The notes beneath the pieces are model-generated. The model was given only the letters and a program-made list of their open reading frames with translations. It searched no databases and was not told the origin of the DNA. From NCBI RefSeq assembly GCF_016801985.1, contig NZ_JAEVLS010000005.1:310001-374000 (forward strand): a stretch of 64,000 bases of DNA. The letters run 5' to 3'. Positions 51,167 through 60,360 of this stretch are shown here, in pieces; position 1 is the stretch's first letter; every line of letters starts with the position of its first letter. The translations under genes were made by a program, and so were the position numbers. This stretch comes from Steroidobacter gossypii (GTDB taxonomy: Bacteria; Pseudomonadota; Gammaproteobacteria; Steroidobacterales; Steroidobacteraceae).

Positions 51167-52348
51167 ATGACCTCGCTGTTCGCAAAGTTCTCGATGCGTG
51201 TGCTGAGCGCGGCCGCCGTGTTCGCACTGCCGGTCGGCGCAGTGGCTGCCGTGCTGCCGGACGATCGCGCCGACGCGCTGTATCACCGCTACGAAGGCGG
51301 CGGCGTGACCATTCAAGGTCCGTCGGTGCTGGTGCGCAAGAAGATGGCGGAGAAGTACGCCGTCAGCGCCAACTACTACCAAGACATGATCACCAGCGCC
51401 TCCATCGACGTCGAAGTGAGCGGCGCGAGTGAATATAAGGAAGAGCGCGATCAATACAGCCTGGGCTTCGAGTATCTGCGCGGCAAGACCACATACAACC
51501 TCGGCTACACCAACAGCGAAGAAAACGACTACGAAGCCAACACTGCCAGCTTCGGCCTCAGCCAGGATCTGTTTGGCGATCTGACCACCATCACCATGGG
51601 GTTCTCGCGCGGCTCGGACAAGGTGCGCAACTCCACCGATCCGAGCTTCGAGGAGGACATCGATCGCTGGAGCTATCGGGTCGGCGTGTCGCAGATCCTG
51701 ACCAAATCGCTGATCAGCTCGTTGAACTTCGAAGTGATTACCGACGAAGGGTTCCTGAACAATCCCTATCGCTCGTATCGGTACGTGAACCCGACCGACC
51801 CTCGTTTGTTCGTGCTGGAGCAGGAGATCTATCCGCGCACGCGCACGAGCAACGCGGCCGCGCTCAATGCGCGCTACTTCCTGCCCTATCGCGCGGCGGT
51901 GTATGGCGGCTACCGCTTCTTCACCGACACCTGGGGCATTCGGGCCGACACGTTCGAGCTGGGGTACATCCATCCGATCCAGCCGCAGTGGACTTTGGAA
52001 GCGCGGGTTCGTTACTACCAGCAGGACAACGCGGATTTTTATTCCGACCTGTTCGACCGCGTGAACCAGCAGAACTTCCTGGCGCGCGACAAGGAGCTGT
52101 CGACCTTCAACAGCGTCGCGTTCCGTATCGGCGCGAGCTACGAGTTCGCTCAGAGCGGCTGGCGCTTCGTGAAGAGGGGCTCGTTGAACCTGTTCTACGA
52201 TCGCATCGAGTTCAAATACGACGACTTCCGCGACGCGCGCTTTTCGCGCCTGCCGTCGAGCGATCCCAATTTCCGTCCCGCGGGCAGCGAACCGCTGTAC
52301 GAGTTCGGCGCCAACGTGATCCAGGCGTTCGTGTCGATCTGGTTCTAG
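51167..52348 (+). CDS. DUF3570 outer-membrane protein
   Basis: 393 residues, starting 8 bases after the DUF4266 stop. A signal peptide ends near GAVAAV. DUF3570 is marked by DDRADALYHRYEGGGVTIQGPSVLVRKK, then repeated amphipathic barrel strands (YYQDMITSASIDVEVSGASEY, YNLGYTNSEENDYEANTASFGLSQDL) and a final FVSIWF. It is probably a 16- to 18-strand porin-like barrel that pairs with the DUF4266 lipoprotein. The substrate is unknown. The stop shares a base with the next GTG. Confidence 0.86.
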   Translation: MTSLFAKFSMRVLSAAAVFALPVGAVAAVLPDDRADALYHRYEGGGVTIQGPSVLVRKKMAEKYAVSANYYQDMITSASIDVEVSGASEYKEERDQYSLGFEYLRGKTTYNLGYTNSEENDYEANTASFGLSQDLFGDLTTITMGFSRGSDKVRNSTDPSFEEDIDRWSYRVGVSQILTKSLISSLNFEVITDEGFLNNPYRSYRYVNPTDPRLFVLEQEIYPRTRTSNAAALNARYFLPYRAAVYGGYRFFTDTWGIRADTFELGYIHPIQPQWTLEARVRYYQQDNADFYSDLFDRVNQQNFLARDKELSTFNSVAFRIGASYEFAQSGWRFVKRGSLNLFYDRIEFKYDDFRDARFSRLPSSDPNFRPAGSEPLYEFGANVIQAFVSIWF

Positions 52349-53382
52349 TGCGCCCGAAGTCGCGCCTGTCGGTAGTCACAGCTGTCGCCAGCATCGGCTC
52401 GTTGCTGGGCTCGGCGGCTGTCCTCGCCGCTGACGAGTTCGATATCGGAGAGGTCGCAAACCCGGTGCCGCGCGGGCCGAACGTCGATCCGCCGTTCTCG
52501 GTTCGCGACCAGAATCCACTGCTTGCCGGCTTCGGCCTGCCAGTCGCCATGCCTTCGCGCAGGGGGCGCGAATTCGGCGCGAGCCTGGATATTTCCTGGG
52601 GCAGCACGGCGCTGACGCAGGAAGTCGGCGATGAGGCCGTCCTCCTCGATGCCGAAACGCGCGAAGCGCGCGTGACGCTGCAAGGCCCGCTTTCGGATCG
52701 CTTCGCCTGGCAGCTGCAACTTCCCTATCGATACACTGGCGGCGGCAATCTCGACAGCTTCATCGACAGCTGGCACGACTTCTTCGGACTTGCCGAAGGC
52801 GCTCGCCCGCTGCTGCCGAGAGATCAAACAAACATCGTGTACGCACGCTTGGGCGCGCGGCAGCTCGACATGCGATCGTCGGCGAGCGGCGTGGCGGATA
52901 TTCAGGCGGCGCTTGGTTATTCCGTTCTCGATTCGTCCGACACCCACGTCATGACCTGGCTCGCGGTCGAACTGCCCACCGGCGACGAATACAAGCTCAC
53001 CGGCAACGATGCCACGGATGTTTCGTTGGTGCTGGCGGCCCAACGTCGCCTCGGCCAGCGCTGGGTGGCGTTCGGCCAGGTGGCGGGAAGCTGGCTCGGC
53101 GAGAGCGACCTGCTGCCGATCGAGCAACGCGACGTTGTATGGAGCGCGATGGCCGGCGTGAGCGTGCGGACCTGGGGAGGTTTATCGCTGAAGGCGCAGC
53201 TCGATGCCCATACGGCGGCTTATGACAGCAAGCTGGACATTCTGAATGAGGCCGTGGTGCTGACCGTGGGAGGTCACATCCGGTTTCCCTTTGGCCAGCT
53301 CGATCTGGGCGTCAGCGAGGATCTCGCGGTCGAGCACTCGCCCGATGTCGTGTTCCTGATCGGCCTCAAGCAGGCTTGGTAG
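52348..53382 (+). CDS. DUF3187-family outer-membrane protein
   Basis: 344 residues from GTG 52348, overlapping the previous TAG by one base. A signal peptide ends near AAVLAADE. The DUF3187 pattern is seen in NPLLAGFGLPVA, the aromatic strand WQLQLPYRYTGGGNLDSFIDSWHDFFGL and a later IRFPFGQLDLGV. It should be a barrel of about 16 strands ending GLKQAW. It is the last gene of the rightward operon, followed by a hairpin. Third barrel type in the cluster, of unknown role. Confidence 0.83.
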   Translation: MRPKSRLSVVTAVASIGSLLGSAAVLAADEFDIGEVANPVPRGPNVDPPFSVRDQNPLLAGFGLPVAMPSRRGREFGASLDISWGSTALTQEVGDEAVLLDAETREARVTLQGPLSDRFAWQLQLPYRYTGGGNLDSFIDSWHDFFGLAEGARPLLPRDQTNIVYARLGARQLDMRSSASGVADIQAALGYSVLDSSDTHVMTWLAVELPTGDEYKLTGNDATDVSLVLAAQRRLGQRWVAFGQVAGSWLGESDLLPIEQRDVVWSAMAGVSVRTWGGLSLKAQLDAHTAAYDSKLDILNEAVVLTVGGHIRFPFGQLDLGVSEDLAVEHSPDVVFLIGLKQAW

Positions 53383-53384
53383 GC

Positions 53385-53403
53385 GGAGCGCGCTCAGCGC
53401 TCC
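53385..53403. terminator. Hairpin between convergent genes
   Basis: GGAGCGC (53385-53391) and GCGCTCC (53397-53403) form a 7-bp stem with a 5-base loop, just past the DUF3187 stop and over the stop of pap. No T-run. Confidence 0.35.
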
Positions 53404-54839
53404 AGCGTCTCGCACACCGCTTTCAACACCGTCAGTCGCGCTTGTTTCTTGTCGTCCGCGCCGACAATGGTCCACCTCGCATCGTCCGCGTCGGTGCGCT
53501 GTATCATTTCCGCGGCGGCTGATTGATAGGCGTCGTAATAGCGACGGTTCGTCCAATCCTCGCGATCCACTTTGAAACGTTTCAACGGATCTTCGTCGCG
53601 AGCCTTGAAGCGGCGCAACTGTTCTTCCTTGCTCACGGACAGCCAAAACTTCGCCACGAGCAAACCATGCTCGGTGAGCTGGCGCTCGAACTCGACGATC
53701 TCCGCATAAGCGCGCTGCCAGTCCGCTTCGGGCGTGATACCGCGAACGCGCTCTACCAGCACACGCCCATACCAGGAGCGATCGAAAATGGCGATCGTGC
53801 CCTTGGGAGGAATGTGACGCCAGAAGCGCCACAGATAGGGATATAACAACTCTTCAGGTGTCGGCGCGGACACCGGCACCACTTGATACTGTCGCGCATC
53901 GAGCGCGTGTGTGATGCGTCGAATCGCGCCGCCTTTGCCAGCTGCGTCCATCCCTTCGAATGCCAGCACCAGCCCATGCTTGGCAAACCGCGACTTGCGC
54001 ACCAGTCGCGCCAGGCGCCCTTGCAACGTTTCCCGCTGACGCTCGTACTCGTCGCCATCCAGAGTCTGCTGCGGCTGCGACACCGCAAGCCGATGTACCC
54101 TGGCCGGCTTCGGCGGCTTTTTGGTTTTGTTCGAGCCGTAAGCTTTCAATCCCGCTGCGATCTCGTCACGCAGCAGCTTGCCCACGGTCAGCAACCGATA
54201 TTCCTCATCCGTGCCATCGATTCGATGCCAGCGCGCGGCCGAGTGATCGGTGGCCTTCAGACATTGCTCCGAGACGCGCTTGACGCGATCGAAATGTCGG
54301 GCCTGCCAGCGATCCTCTTTGGTTACACGCCAGCGCGTGAGCTTGTCGGCTTGCAACTGCTCGAGACGTCGCTGCTGAGTCTCTTCGTCGGTATGCAGAT
54401 AGATCTTGATGACGCGCACGCGGTCGCGCACCAGCATCTTCTCCAATTGCAGGATCCGCTCGACCGAGCGCTCGTCGTGACGTTTGGACTTGCGGGCCTG
54501 CTTGATGACGCCGCCCAGATACTCGCCGTACCAGCCGGCGAAAAAGAATGTCATCCGGCCGCGCGCCGGCAACTTCTGCCAATAACGCCAGAGTGCAGGA
54601 AAGCTGCGATCTTCGCTGCCGGGAGCGCCGAGCGCATGCACGCCGATGTGCTTGGGATCGAGCCACTCGAGCAGCTCGTTGACGGTCTCGCTGCGGCCCG
54701 CCGCGGGTGTGCCCGCGATGATGATCGCAACCGCGCAGTCTTTGGACGAGTGCAACTTCAGTTGCAGGTCCAGCAGCTCGTCCCGCAGTCTCGGCAGAGT
54801 TCGAGCGAACGCGGCCTTGCTGACGCGGGGTGCTGCCAT
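53394..54839 (-). CDS. pap: Polyphosphate:AMP phosphotransferase (two PPK2 domains)
   Basis: 481 residues, the usual length of the tandem class II PPK2 enzyme that makes ADP from AMP and polyphosphate. The C-terminal domain has the catalytic Walker A EGMDAAGKGGAIRR and the lid module FDRSWYGRVLVERVRG, with SKEEQLRRFKAR. The N-terminal copy has a degenerate Walker A (GTPAAGRSETVN) without the GK, typical of this fusion, where that domain is thought to be structural. It starts two bases after the aguA stop, with the ribosome site GAGGAAA inside aguA, so it is translated from the same message. Confidence 0.93.
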   Translation of the reverse strand: MAAPRVSKAAFARTLPRLRDELLDLQLKLHSSKDCAVAIIIAGTPAAGRSETVNELLEWLDPKHIGVHALGAPGSEDRSFPALWRYWQKLPARGRMTFFFAGWYGEYLGGVIKQARKSKRHDERSVERILQLEKMLVRDRVRVIKIYLHTDEETQQRRLEQLQADKLTRWRVTKEDRWQARHFDRVKRVSEQCLKATDHSAARWHRIDGTDEEYRLLTVGKLLRDEIAAGLKAYGSNKTKKPPKPARVHRLAVSQPQQTLDGDEYERQRETLQGRLARLVRKSRFAKHGLVLAFEGMDAAGKGGAIRRITHALDARQYQVVPVSAPTPEELLYPYLWRFWRHIPPKGTIAIFDRSWYGRVLVERVRGITPEADWQRAYAEIVEFERQLTEHGLLVAKFWLSVSKEEQLRRFKARDEDPLKRFKVDREDWTNRRYYDAYQSAAAEMIQRTDADDARWTIVGADDKKQARLTVLKAVCETLER

Positions 54840-54841
54840 GT

Positions 54842-55975
54842 TTATTTCCTCGGCCGAGCCTTGCCGCGTGCCGCTGCTTTGCGAGCCGGCACTTGTTGCG
54901 TGATGCAGTGGATGTTTCCGCCGCCGAGCAGAATCTCGCGCGCCTGCACGCCGATGATGCGGCGGTCAGGAAATATCTTCTGCAACGTGCGAGTCGCGGC
55001 GCCATCCTGCTTGGGATCGAGCAGCGGCATCACGATGGTTGAATTGCCCATGTAGAAGTTGACATACGACGCCGCCAGCCGCTCGCCGGTTTTGCGAGTC
55101 GCGCCGCCGCTCTCCGCCACATCGACGTCGAGCGACTCCTGATGCGTGCGCTTGAGCGGCCCCGGCTGGTGCAGCTTGTGCACTTTCAGGCGCCGGCCTT
55201 GCGCATCTCGCGCTTCCATCAAGCGCTCGAAGGCATCCTGCGAGACCTGATATTGCGGGTCGCGTTTGTTGTCGGTCCACGTGAGCACGACCTCGCCCGG
55301 GCGCGCGAAACAACAAAGATTGTCGACGTGGCCGCTGGTCTCGTCGTCGATCACGCCCTTGCCGAGCCAGATGACGCTGGTGACGCCGAGATATTCGTGC
55401 AGCAGGATCTCGATCTGGCCCTTGTCGAGCTGCGGATTGCGGTGTGGGCTGAGCAGGCATTCTTCGGTGGTGATCAAAGTGCCTTCGCCGTCGACGTGGA
55501 TGGCGCCGCCTTCGAGCACCAGTGGCGCGCGATAGCGATCGCAGCCTTCGATCTCCAGCACCTTGCGGGCGACCAGATCGTCCTGATCCCATGGAAAATA
55601 TAAACCGCCTGCGATGCCGCCCCAGGCGTTGAACACCCAGTCCACCCCTCGCAGCTCGCCGCGCTTGTTCACGACGAAGGTCGGGCCGACATCGCGCATC
55701 CAGGCGTCGTCGCTGGAGAGCTCCACCACCCGGATCGCATCGGGCAGCATGGACCGGGCCTGTACGAACTGCGCGCGAGAGGCGCCGACCGTAACGGGCT
55801 CGGCGGTGGCGATTGCAGTGGCAACGGCGGCGAAGGCCTTTTGCGCCGGCTTGGCGCCCAGCCGCCAATTGCTCGGCCGCTCCGGCCACAGCATCCAGCA
55901 GCCGTCGTGAGCCTCGAATTCGGCCGGCATATGGAAGCCGTCGGCCGCCGGCGTGGTGTCCAGAGTTCTTGTCAT
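54842..55975 (-). CDS. aguA: Agmatine deiminase
   Basis: 377 residues. It hydrolyses agmatine to N-carbamoylputrescine and ammonia. The guanidino-modifying fold shows [14 protein letters not shown], the acidic pair in [48 protein letters not shown] (catalytic His region) and [13 protein letters not shown] with the catalytic Cys near 360. A basic tail ([13 protein letters not shown]) extends beyond the usual end. It is first in an operon with pap, which is 2 bases away; no carbamoylputrescine amidohydrolase gene is adjacent. Confidence 0.94.
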   Translation of the reverse strand: MTRTLDTTPAADGFHMPAEFEAHDGCWMLWPERPSNWRLGAKPAQKAFAAVATAIATAEPVTVGASRAQFVQARSMLPDAIRVVELSSDDAWMRDVGPTFVVNKRGELRGVDWVFNAWGGIAGGLYFPWDQDDLVARKVLEIEGCDRYRAPLVLEGGAIHVDGEGTLITTEECLLSPHRNPQLDKGQIEILLHEYLGVTSVIWLGKGVIDDETSGHVDNLCCFARPGEVVLTWTDNKRDPQYQVSQDAFERLMEARDAQGRRLKVHKLHQPGPLKRTHQESLDVDVAESGGATRKTGERLAASYVNFYMGNSTIVMPLLDPKQDGAATRTLQKIFPDRRIIGVQAREILLGGGNIHCITQQVPARKAAARGKARPRK

Positions 55976-56156
55976 CCGACCATGGTAACCAATGCGCGCT
56001 TACAAAACCCGGGATCGGGCATCCTGCCACGACCCTCGCGCGAGTCGAAAGGCGTGACTTTTGCCTCTCGCCGCCGCCTGTGGCGGCGGGGTACATCCAT
56101 GTACCCAGGCATTGGATCGCATTGTTGTCATCCGCGGCGTCGCGGCCGGCGAGCTA
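55976..56156. other. Intergenic region before the aguA-pap operon
   Basis: About 180 bp with no gene. It contains GCCGCCTGTGGCGGC at 56075-56089, a possible hairpin (GCCGCC against GGCGGC with a TGT loop). Confidence 0.4.
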
Positions 56157-56357
56157 TCAACGGCTCAAGGTGTACTCGGCCGAGCAGTAGGGGCACTTGG
56201 CCCAGCCGGTCTTTTCGATGGGCAGGAACACCTTGGGATGCGAGTTCCACAGGTGCATGCCGGGCATCGGGCACGACAGGGGCAGGTCGGCCGCGGTCAC
56301 GGTGTACTGGTTCTGGGCGTTGGGCTGGATCAGTTTGGCGGCGGGTTCTGTCGTCAT
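56157..56357 (-). CDS. CHCC zinc-finger domain protein
   Basis: 66 residues from ATG 56357. The domain CPMPGMHLWNSHPKVFLPI, then CPYCSAEYTL, holds the C-x-H...C-x-x-C zinc ligands of the zf-CHCC family (related to mitochondrial NDUFS6). In many gammaproteobacteria this gene accompanies glnE or ilvE. It starts 31 bases after the glnE stop and reads in the same direction, so it is probably the last gene of that unit. Its function is unknown. Confidence 0.86.
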   Translation of the reverse strand: MTTEPAAKLIQPNAQNQYTVTAADLPLSCPMPGMHLWNSHPKVFLPIEKTGWAKCPYCSAEYTLSR

Positions 56358-56388
56358 GGCAAACATCGCAAACACGTCAGAGGGCGGA

Positions 56389-59340
56389 TTATCGCAGATC
56401 GCCCGCCTCGCGCATGACCTCTTGCCAAACTTCCACGACGCCGCGCCGCTCCTCCACGAATTCCGTGTCGCCGACCACGTTTTTGGCGCCGTCCAGGGCC
56501 AGCCGATGCAGCCGCTGGCGGTATTTGCGGTAGGTATCCACCAGGAAGTCCACCCTCGCCTGCGGCACCAGATTGCCCGAGCCCAGGCTTTCCAGCTGCC
56601 GGATGTTATCCGAGAACGTGACGATCTCCGGATAGCGGTCCGCCCATTCCAACATCCAGTACTGCACCAGGAATTCCAGGTCGGCGACGCCGCCGGCGTC
56701 CTGCTTGAGATCGACCTGCCCCGGCCGCGCCTTGGACAGATTGTCCCGCATGCGCTGGCGCATCTTGCGCACTTCGTCCTTCAGGCCTTCGCGCTTGACG
56801 GCCTTGCGCAGCACATCGATACGCGCCTGTTCGAATTGTTCGCAGACACGCCGATCGCCGGCGATCGCTCGAGCACGCAGCAGCGATTGATGCTCCCAGG
56901 TCCAGGCCTCGTGAAATTCATATTCGCGAAATGCAGCGAGCGACTGCACCAGCAAGCCGCGATTCCCGCTGGGTCGCAAGCGCGTGTCGACTTCATACAA
57001 CCGACCCGAGGCGGTGTGCACAGTCAATAGATGCACCAGTCGTTGACCTAGACGCTGGAAGAACACGGTGTTCTCCACCGATTGCGCGCCATCGGTCTTT
57101 TGCGATTCGCCGCTCGAATCGTGCAGGAACACCAGATCCAGATCGGAGCCATAGCCCAGCTCCAGTCCCCCCAGCTTGCCGTATGCGACCACGATCATGC
57201 TGGCCGTGCGGGACTCGCCCTGCTCGTCCACATAACGCGGCACACCGTGTTTGTGCGTGATCTGCGCCCAGGCCAGCGACAACGCCTCTTGAACGATGAG
57301 CTCGGCGATGTCCGTCAACCGATCACTCACCTTCATCAGCGGCAGGCCGGCGGTCAGGTCCGCCACGGCGACTCGGAACGTGGCCGCGCCTTGAAACTGC
57401 CGAAGGATTTCGACCTGTCGTTCCGGGTCCTCCTGCTGCATACGGCCGCGCGAGGCGGCAAGATCGATGGCGAATTGCGCTCGGGACGGCGCTTCTTCCA
57501 CGAAACGCTCGTCGATCAACTCATCGAGCAGCAGCGGTTGAGCCGCGATCTGATCGGCAAGGAACTGGCTTCGAGCACACAACTCCACCAAGCGCCGCAA
57601 GGCCGCGGCATTCTCGGTGAGCAAGGCGAGATAGACGGTGCGCCCGCCGATCATTTCAAAGATGCGCAGGATGCGAGCGAGCGTCGCAGTGGCTACGCCA
57701 GTCGACGACAGCATCGGCAGAATGCGAGCCAGCAGCTCGCGCAGCCGCCGGCGACCCGTTTCATCCAAGCGGCGGTAGTAGGCGCTGGTGCGCAGTTCCT
57801 CGAGCCGCGCATTGATCGCCTCCGACTCTGCTACGCCGCAGCTCTCCAGCATGCGGGCACGCTCGGTCGCGTCAGCGTCCACATCGAATGTTTCCACGGC
57901 ATGACCGAGGCCATCGGTACGCTCGGCGGGACCGAACACCGTCTGGGTGAAATAGCGTTCGACCCGCTGCCGGTGAGCGCCGGTGATCGCAACCAGCTCG
58001 TCCCAGCTGCCAACATTCATCGCGAACGCCAGTCGCTGGCGCGCTTCGGCATCCTCGGGCAGTTGATGGGTCTGTTCATCGTTCCATTGCTGCAACCGAT
58101 TCTCCAGCACGCGCAGATACTCATACGCGGCTTGCAGTTCCTGCACGGCGCCCTCACGCAGCAGTCGCTGGCCCACCAGCTGTGGCAGAATGATTCGGAG
58201 CTCCTTGCCCTGCAGCCGGCGATCGCTGCCGCCGCGAATCAGCTGAAACGCCTGCACGATGAATTCGATCTCGCGTATGCCGCCAGGGCCAAGCTTGATG
58301 TTGTCCTTCAACTCGCGCCGTTCGACTTCACGCGCGATCATCGCCTTCATGTCGCGCAACGACTCGAATACGCTGAAGTCCAGATAGCGCCGGTAGACGA
58401 ACGGTCGCAGCACCTCGTCATATAGCGACGGGAACTGCTCGGTTGATGTGAGGGCGCGCGCTTTGACATACGCGTAACGCTCCCAATCGCGGCCGTGTTG
58501 CTGCAGATAGTGTTCGAACGAGGCGAAGCTCAATGCCAGACGGCCGCTATCGCCGAACGGTCGCAGACGCAGATCGACGCGGTAAACGAAGCCTTCGACG
58601 GTCGGCGTCGCCAGCTGTTGCACGATTTTCTGGCCGAGGCGCAGAAAGAACTCGGCGTTGTCGATGGCGCGGGCGCCGTCGGTCTCGCCGTCCTCCGGAT
58701 ACAGCAGGATCAAGTCGATGTCGGAGGAAAAGTTCAGCTCGCCGCCGCCGAGCTTGCCCATGCCCAGGATCATCATCGGCTGCGCTTCGCCGCTCTCCGC
58801 GCCGCGCGGCGTGCCGTAGCGAGCGACCAGCGCGGCGTACATGCGTCGATACACCAGATCGATACAAACATCCGCCAGCTTCGATAGATCGTGCAACGTC
58901 TCATCGAGGGTGGCCCAGCCGGCGATGTCTCGCCACGCGATCCGAACCATGTTTCGTCTGCGGAAGCGGCGCAGGAACTCCATCAGGTCGGCTTCCGAAT
59001 CGCTACCGAGCTCGGCGCCAACGCGAGCTTCGATTTCTTGCGCGAGCCAATCGGCGGGCGCGCGCTCGAACAGTTGTCCATTCGCGATCAGATCCGACAG
59101 CAGCGCCGGCGAGCGAATGCAACTCGTCGCGACAAACTCGCTGCAAGTCCACACGCGCGGCAATGATTCGACCACGCGCTTGTCTTCGAGAATGGGACCC
59201 CAGATCTCGGGATTGTCCTCACGCGCGGCGGCCAGACGTGCTTCGGTCCTGGCGAGAAGCTGCTGGGCCGTGTCGGATATCGCTGTTGTCATGGCGGCAA
59301 GTGTACGGAACTTTTCGGGATTGCTGTCATTCGCCGACAC
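56389..59340 (-). CDS. glnE: Glutamine synthetase adenylyltransferase/deadenylase
   Basis: 983 residues, full length for GlnE. Two nucleotidyltransferase domains are evident: the N-terminal deadenylase (GMGKLGGGELNFSSDIDLILLY) and the C-terminal adenylylase (AYGKLGGLELGYGSDLDLVFLHD), each with the GS-x-D-x-D metal pair. They are separated by the regulatory region carrying the PII-responsive helices. GlnE tunes glutamine synthetase to nitrogen status. GTG 59340 has GGAGGG close upstream and is preferred, although ATG 59292 would remove 16 residues. With gdhA and narK it makes nitrogen assimilation a theme of the window. Confidence 0.95.
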   Translation of the reverse strand: MSANDSNPEKFRTLAAMTTAISDTAQQLLARTEARLAAAREDNPEIWGPILEDKRVVESLPRVWTCSEFVATSCIRSPALLSDLIANGQLFERAPADWLAQEIEARVGAELGSDSEADLMEFLRRFRRRNMVRIAWRDIAGWATLDETLHDLSKLADVCIDLVYRRMYAALVARYGTPRGAESGEAQPMMILGMGKLGGGELNFSSDIDLILLYPEDGETDGARAIDNAEFFLRLGQKIVQQLATPTVEGFVYRVDLRLRPFGDSGRLALSFASFEHYLQQHGRDWERYAYVKARALTSTEQFPSLYDEVLRPFVYRRYLDFSVFESLRDMKAMIAREVERRELKDNIKLGPGGIREIEFIVQAFQLIRGGSDRRLQGKELRIILPQLVGQRLLREGAVQELQAAYEYLRVLENRLQQWNDEQTHQLPEDAEARQRLAFAMNVGSWDELVAITGAHRQRVERYFTQTVFGPAERTDGLGHAVETFDVDADATERARMLESCGVAESEAINARLEELRTSAYYRRLDETGRRRLRELLARILPMLSSTGVATATLARILRIFEMIGGRTVYLALLTENAAALRRLVELCARSQFLADQIAAQPLLLDELIDERFVEEAPSRAQFAIDLAASRGRMQQEDPERQVEILRQFQGAATFRVAVADLTAGLPLMKVSDRLTDIAELIVQEALSLAWAQITHKHGVPRYVDEQGESRTASMIVVAYGKLGGLELGYGSDLDLVFLHDSSGESQKTDGAQSVENTVFFQRLGQRLVHLLTVHTASGRLYEVDTRLRPSGNRGLLVQSLAAFREYEFHEAWTWEHQSLLRARAIAGDRRVCEQFEQARIDVLRKAVKREGLKDEVRKMRQRMRDNLSKARPGQVDLKQDAGGVADLEFLVQYWMLEWADRYPEIVTFSDNIRQLESLGSGNLVPQARVDFLVDTYRKYRQRLHRLALDGAKNVVGDTEFVEERRGVVEVWQEVMREAGDLR

Positions 59341-59431
59341 TCCCTCCGCATTTGGACATGAACCCTCCCGTCATTCCGCACGTTTATATGTAAGTGAAGC
59401 AGGTCATGCCTGTGTAGAAGTGGAGGTAAGA

Positions 59432-60052
59432 ATGTACGCACCAGGTACTGCGAGCAAGGACGGCATTCTGTCTCGAAGCGGCCCGGCGCTGGCCGTGATC
59501 GGTATTCACATCCTGATCATTTACGGCCTCGCTGCCACCATGGGCGTAGTGAAGGTTCCTCAGTTCGCCGCGCCGATCGAAGCGGTGTTCATTCCGGAAC
59601 AGACCGAGAGCGAACCGGAACCGCCGGTGCCGGTGAAGCCGGAAATCGATCAGGTGGTGCCGACCGAGCAGCCGATGCCGGAGATCCAGTTCGATGAACC
59701 TGTGGCGCCGCCGACGGAAACGCCGATGCCAGCTTCCGAGAATGCGATCGCCGCGACGGCGGCGACCGGTGCAGTGGCGCAGGACCTCAAGACCAGCAAT
59801 CGAGTCGAGCCGACCTATCCTTCGTCTTCGCGACGCGCGGGCGAGGAAGGTACGGTGCGCTTAAAGGTGCTGGTGGACGAGAAGGGTCGTCCGCGTGACG
59901 TGGCGGTCGCCACCAGCAGCGGCTTCGCTCGGCTCGACCAGGCCGCAATGGAAGCCGTGCGGAAGTGGCGCTTCGTTGCCGCGACCGATGGCACCAATCC
60001 GATCAGCGCCTGGACGCACGTCGCCATTACCTTCCGTCTGACGACGGGCTGA
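59432..60052 (+). CDS. tonB: TonB energy transducer
   Basis: 206 residues from ATG 59432, with GGAGG 6-7 bases upstream. One N-terminal membrane segment (ALAVIGIHILIIYGLAAT, with the conserved His of TonB) is followed by a periplasmic Pro/Glu-rich spacer (EPEPPVPVKPEID) and the C-terminal TonB domain (NRVEPTYPSSSRRAGEEGTVRLKVLVDEKGRPRDVAV, then MEAVRKWRFVAAT). It couples ExbBD to outer-membrane receptors such as the two in this window. It stands alone, with exbBD not in sight. A strong terminator follows. Confidence 0.92.
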   Translation: MYAPGTASKDGILSRSGPALAVIGIHILIIYGLAATMGVVKVPQFAAPIEAVFIPEQTESEPEPPVPVKPEIDQVVPTEQPMPEIQFDEPVAPPTETPMPASENAIAATAATGAVAQDLKTSNRVEPTYPSSSRRAGEEGTVRLKVLVDEKGRPRDVAVATSSGFARLDQAAMEAVRKWRFVAATDGTNPISAWTHVAITFRLTTG

Positions 60053-60079
60053 GCGCGAAGTCGGTTCAGTAACAGCATC

Positions 60080-60104
60080 GCAGGCCGGCGCCATGCCGGC
60101 CTGC
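60080..60104 (+). terminator. Intrinsic terminator after tonB
   Basis: GCAGGCCGGC and GCCGGCCTGC form a perfect 10-bp stem with a 5-base loop, followed by TTCTT. Confidence 0.88.
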
Positions 60105-60360
60105 TTCTTATTGGGCGCGAGTTTCGAAACCTGAATCTCGGACCTTCGGACTCGCGGCATTTTCCTACGCGAATATTTGAGCCTCGTCACACCGGCCGCG
60201 AACTCATCTGCCTAGTCTCGGTCGCAAGGAGAGCGGGTCGACAAGCTTTCCAAGTCCGCAGACAGCGGACAGGCCCTGGCGATTGAAGCTTCAGGCTTCG
60301 CCCTAAAGCCTATCCCGCCCGGGCATGCGACCTTCTCAAGCATCGAAGTCGAGGGTGACC

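Noticed and set aside
57082-58425. 447-codon open frame antisense to glnE
   Set aside because: glnE is full length with both catalytic sites; the antisense frame is a codon-bias artefact.
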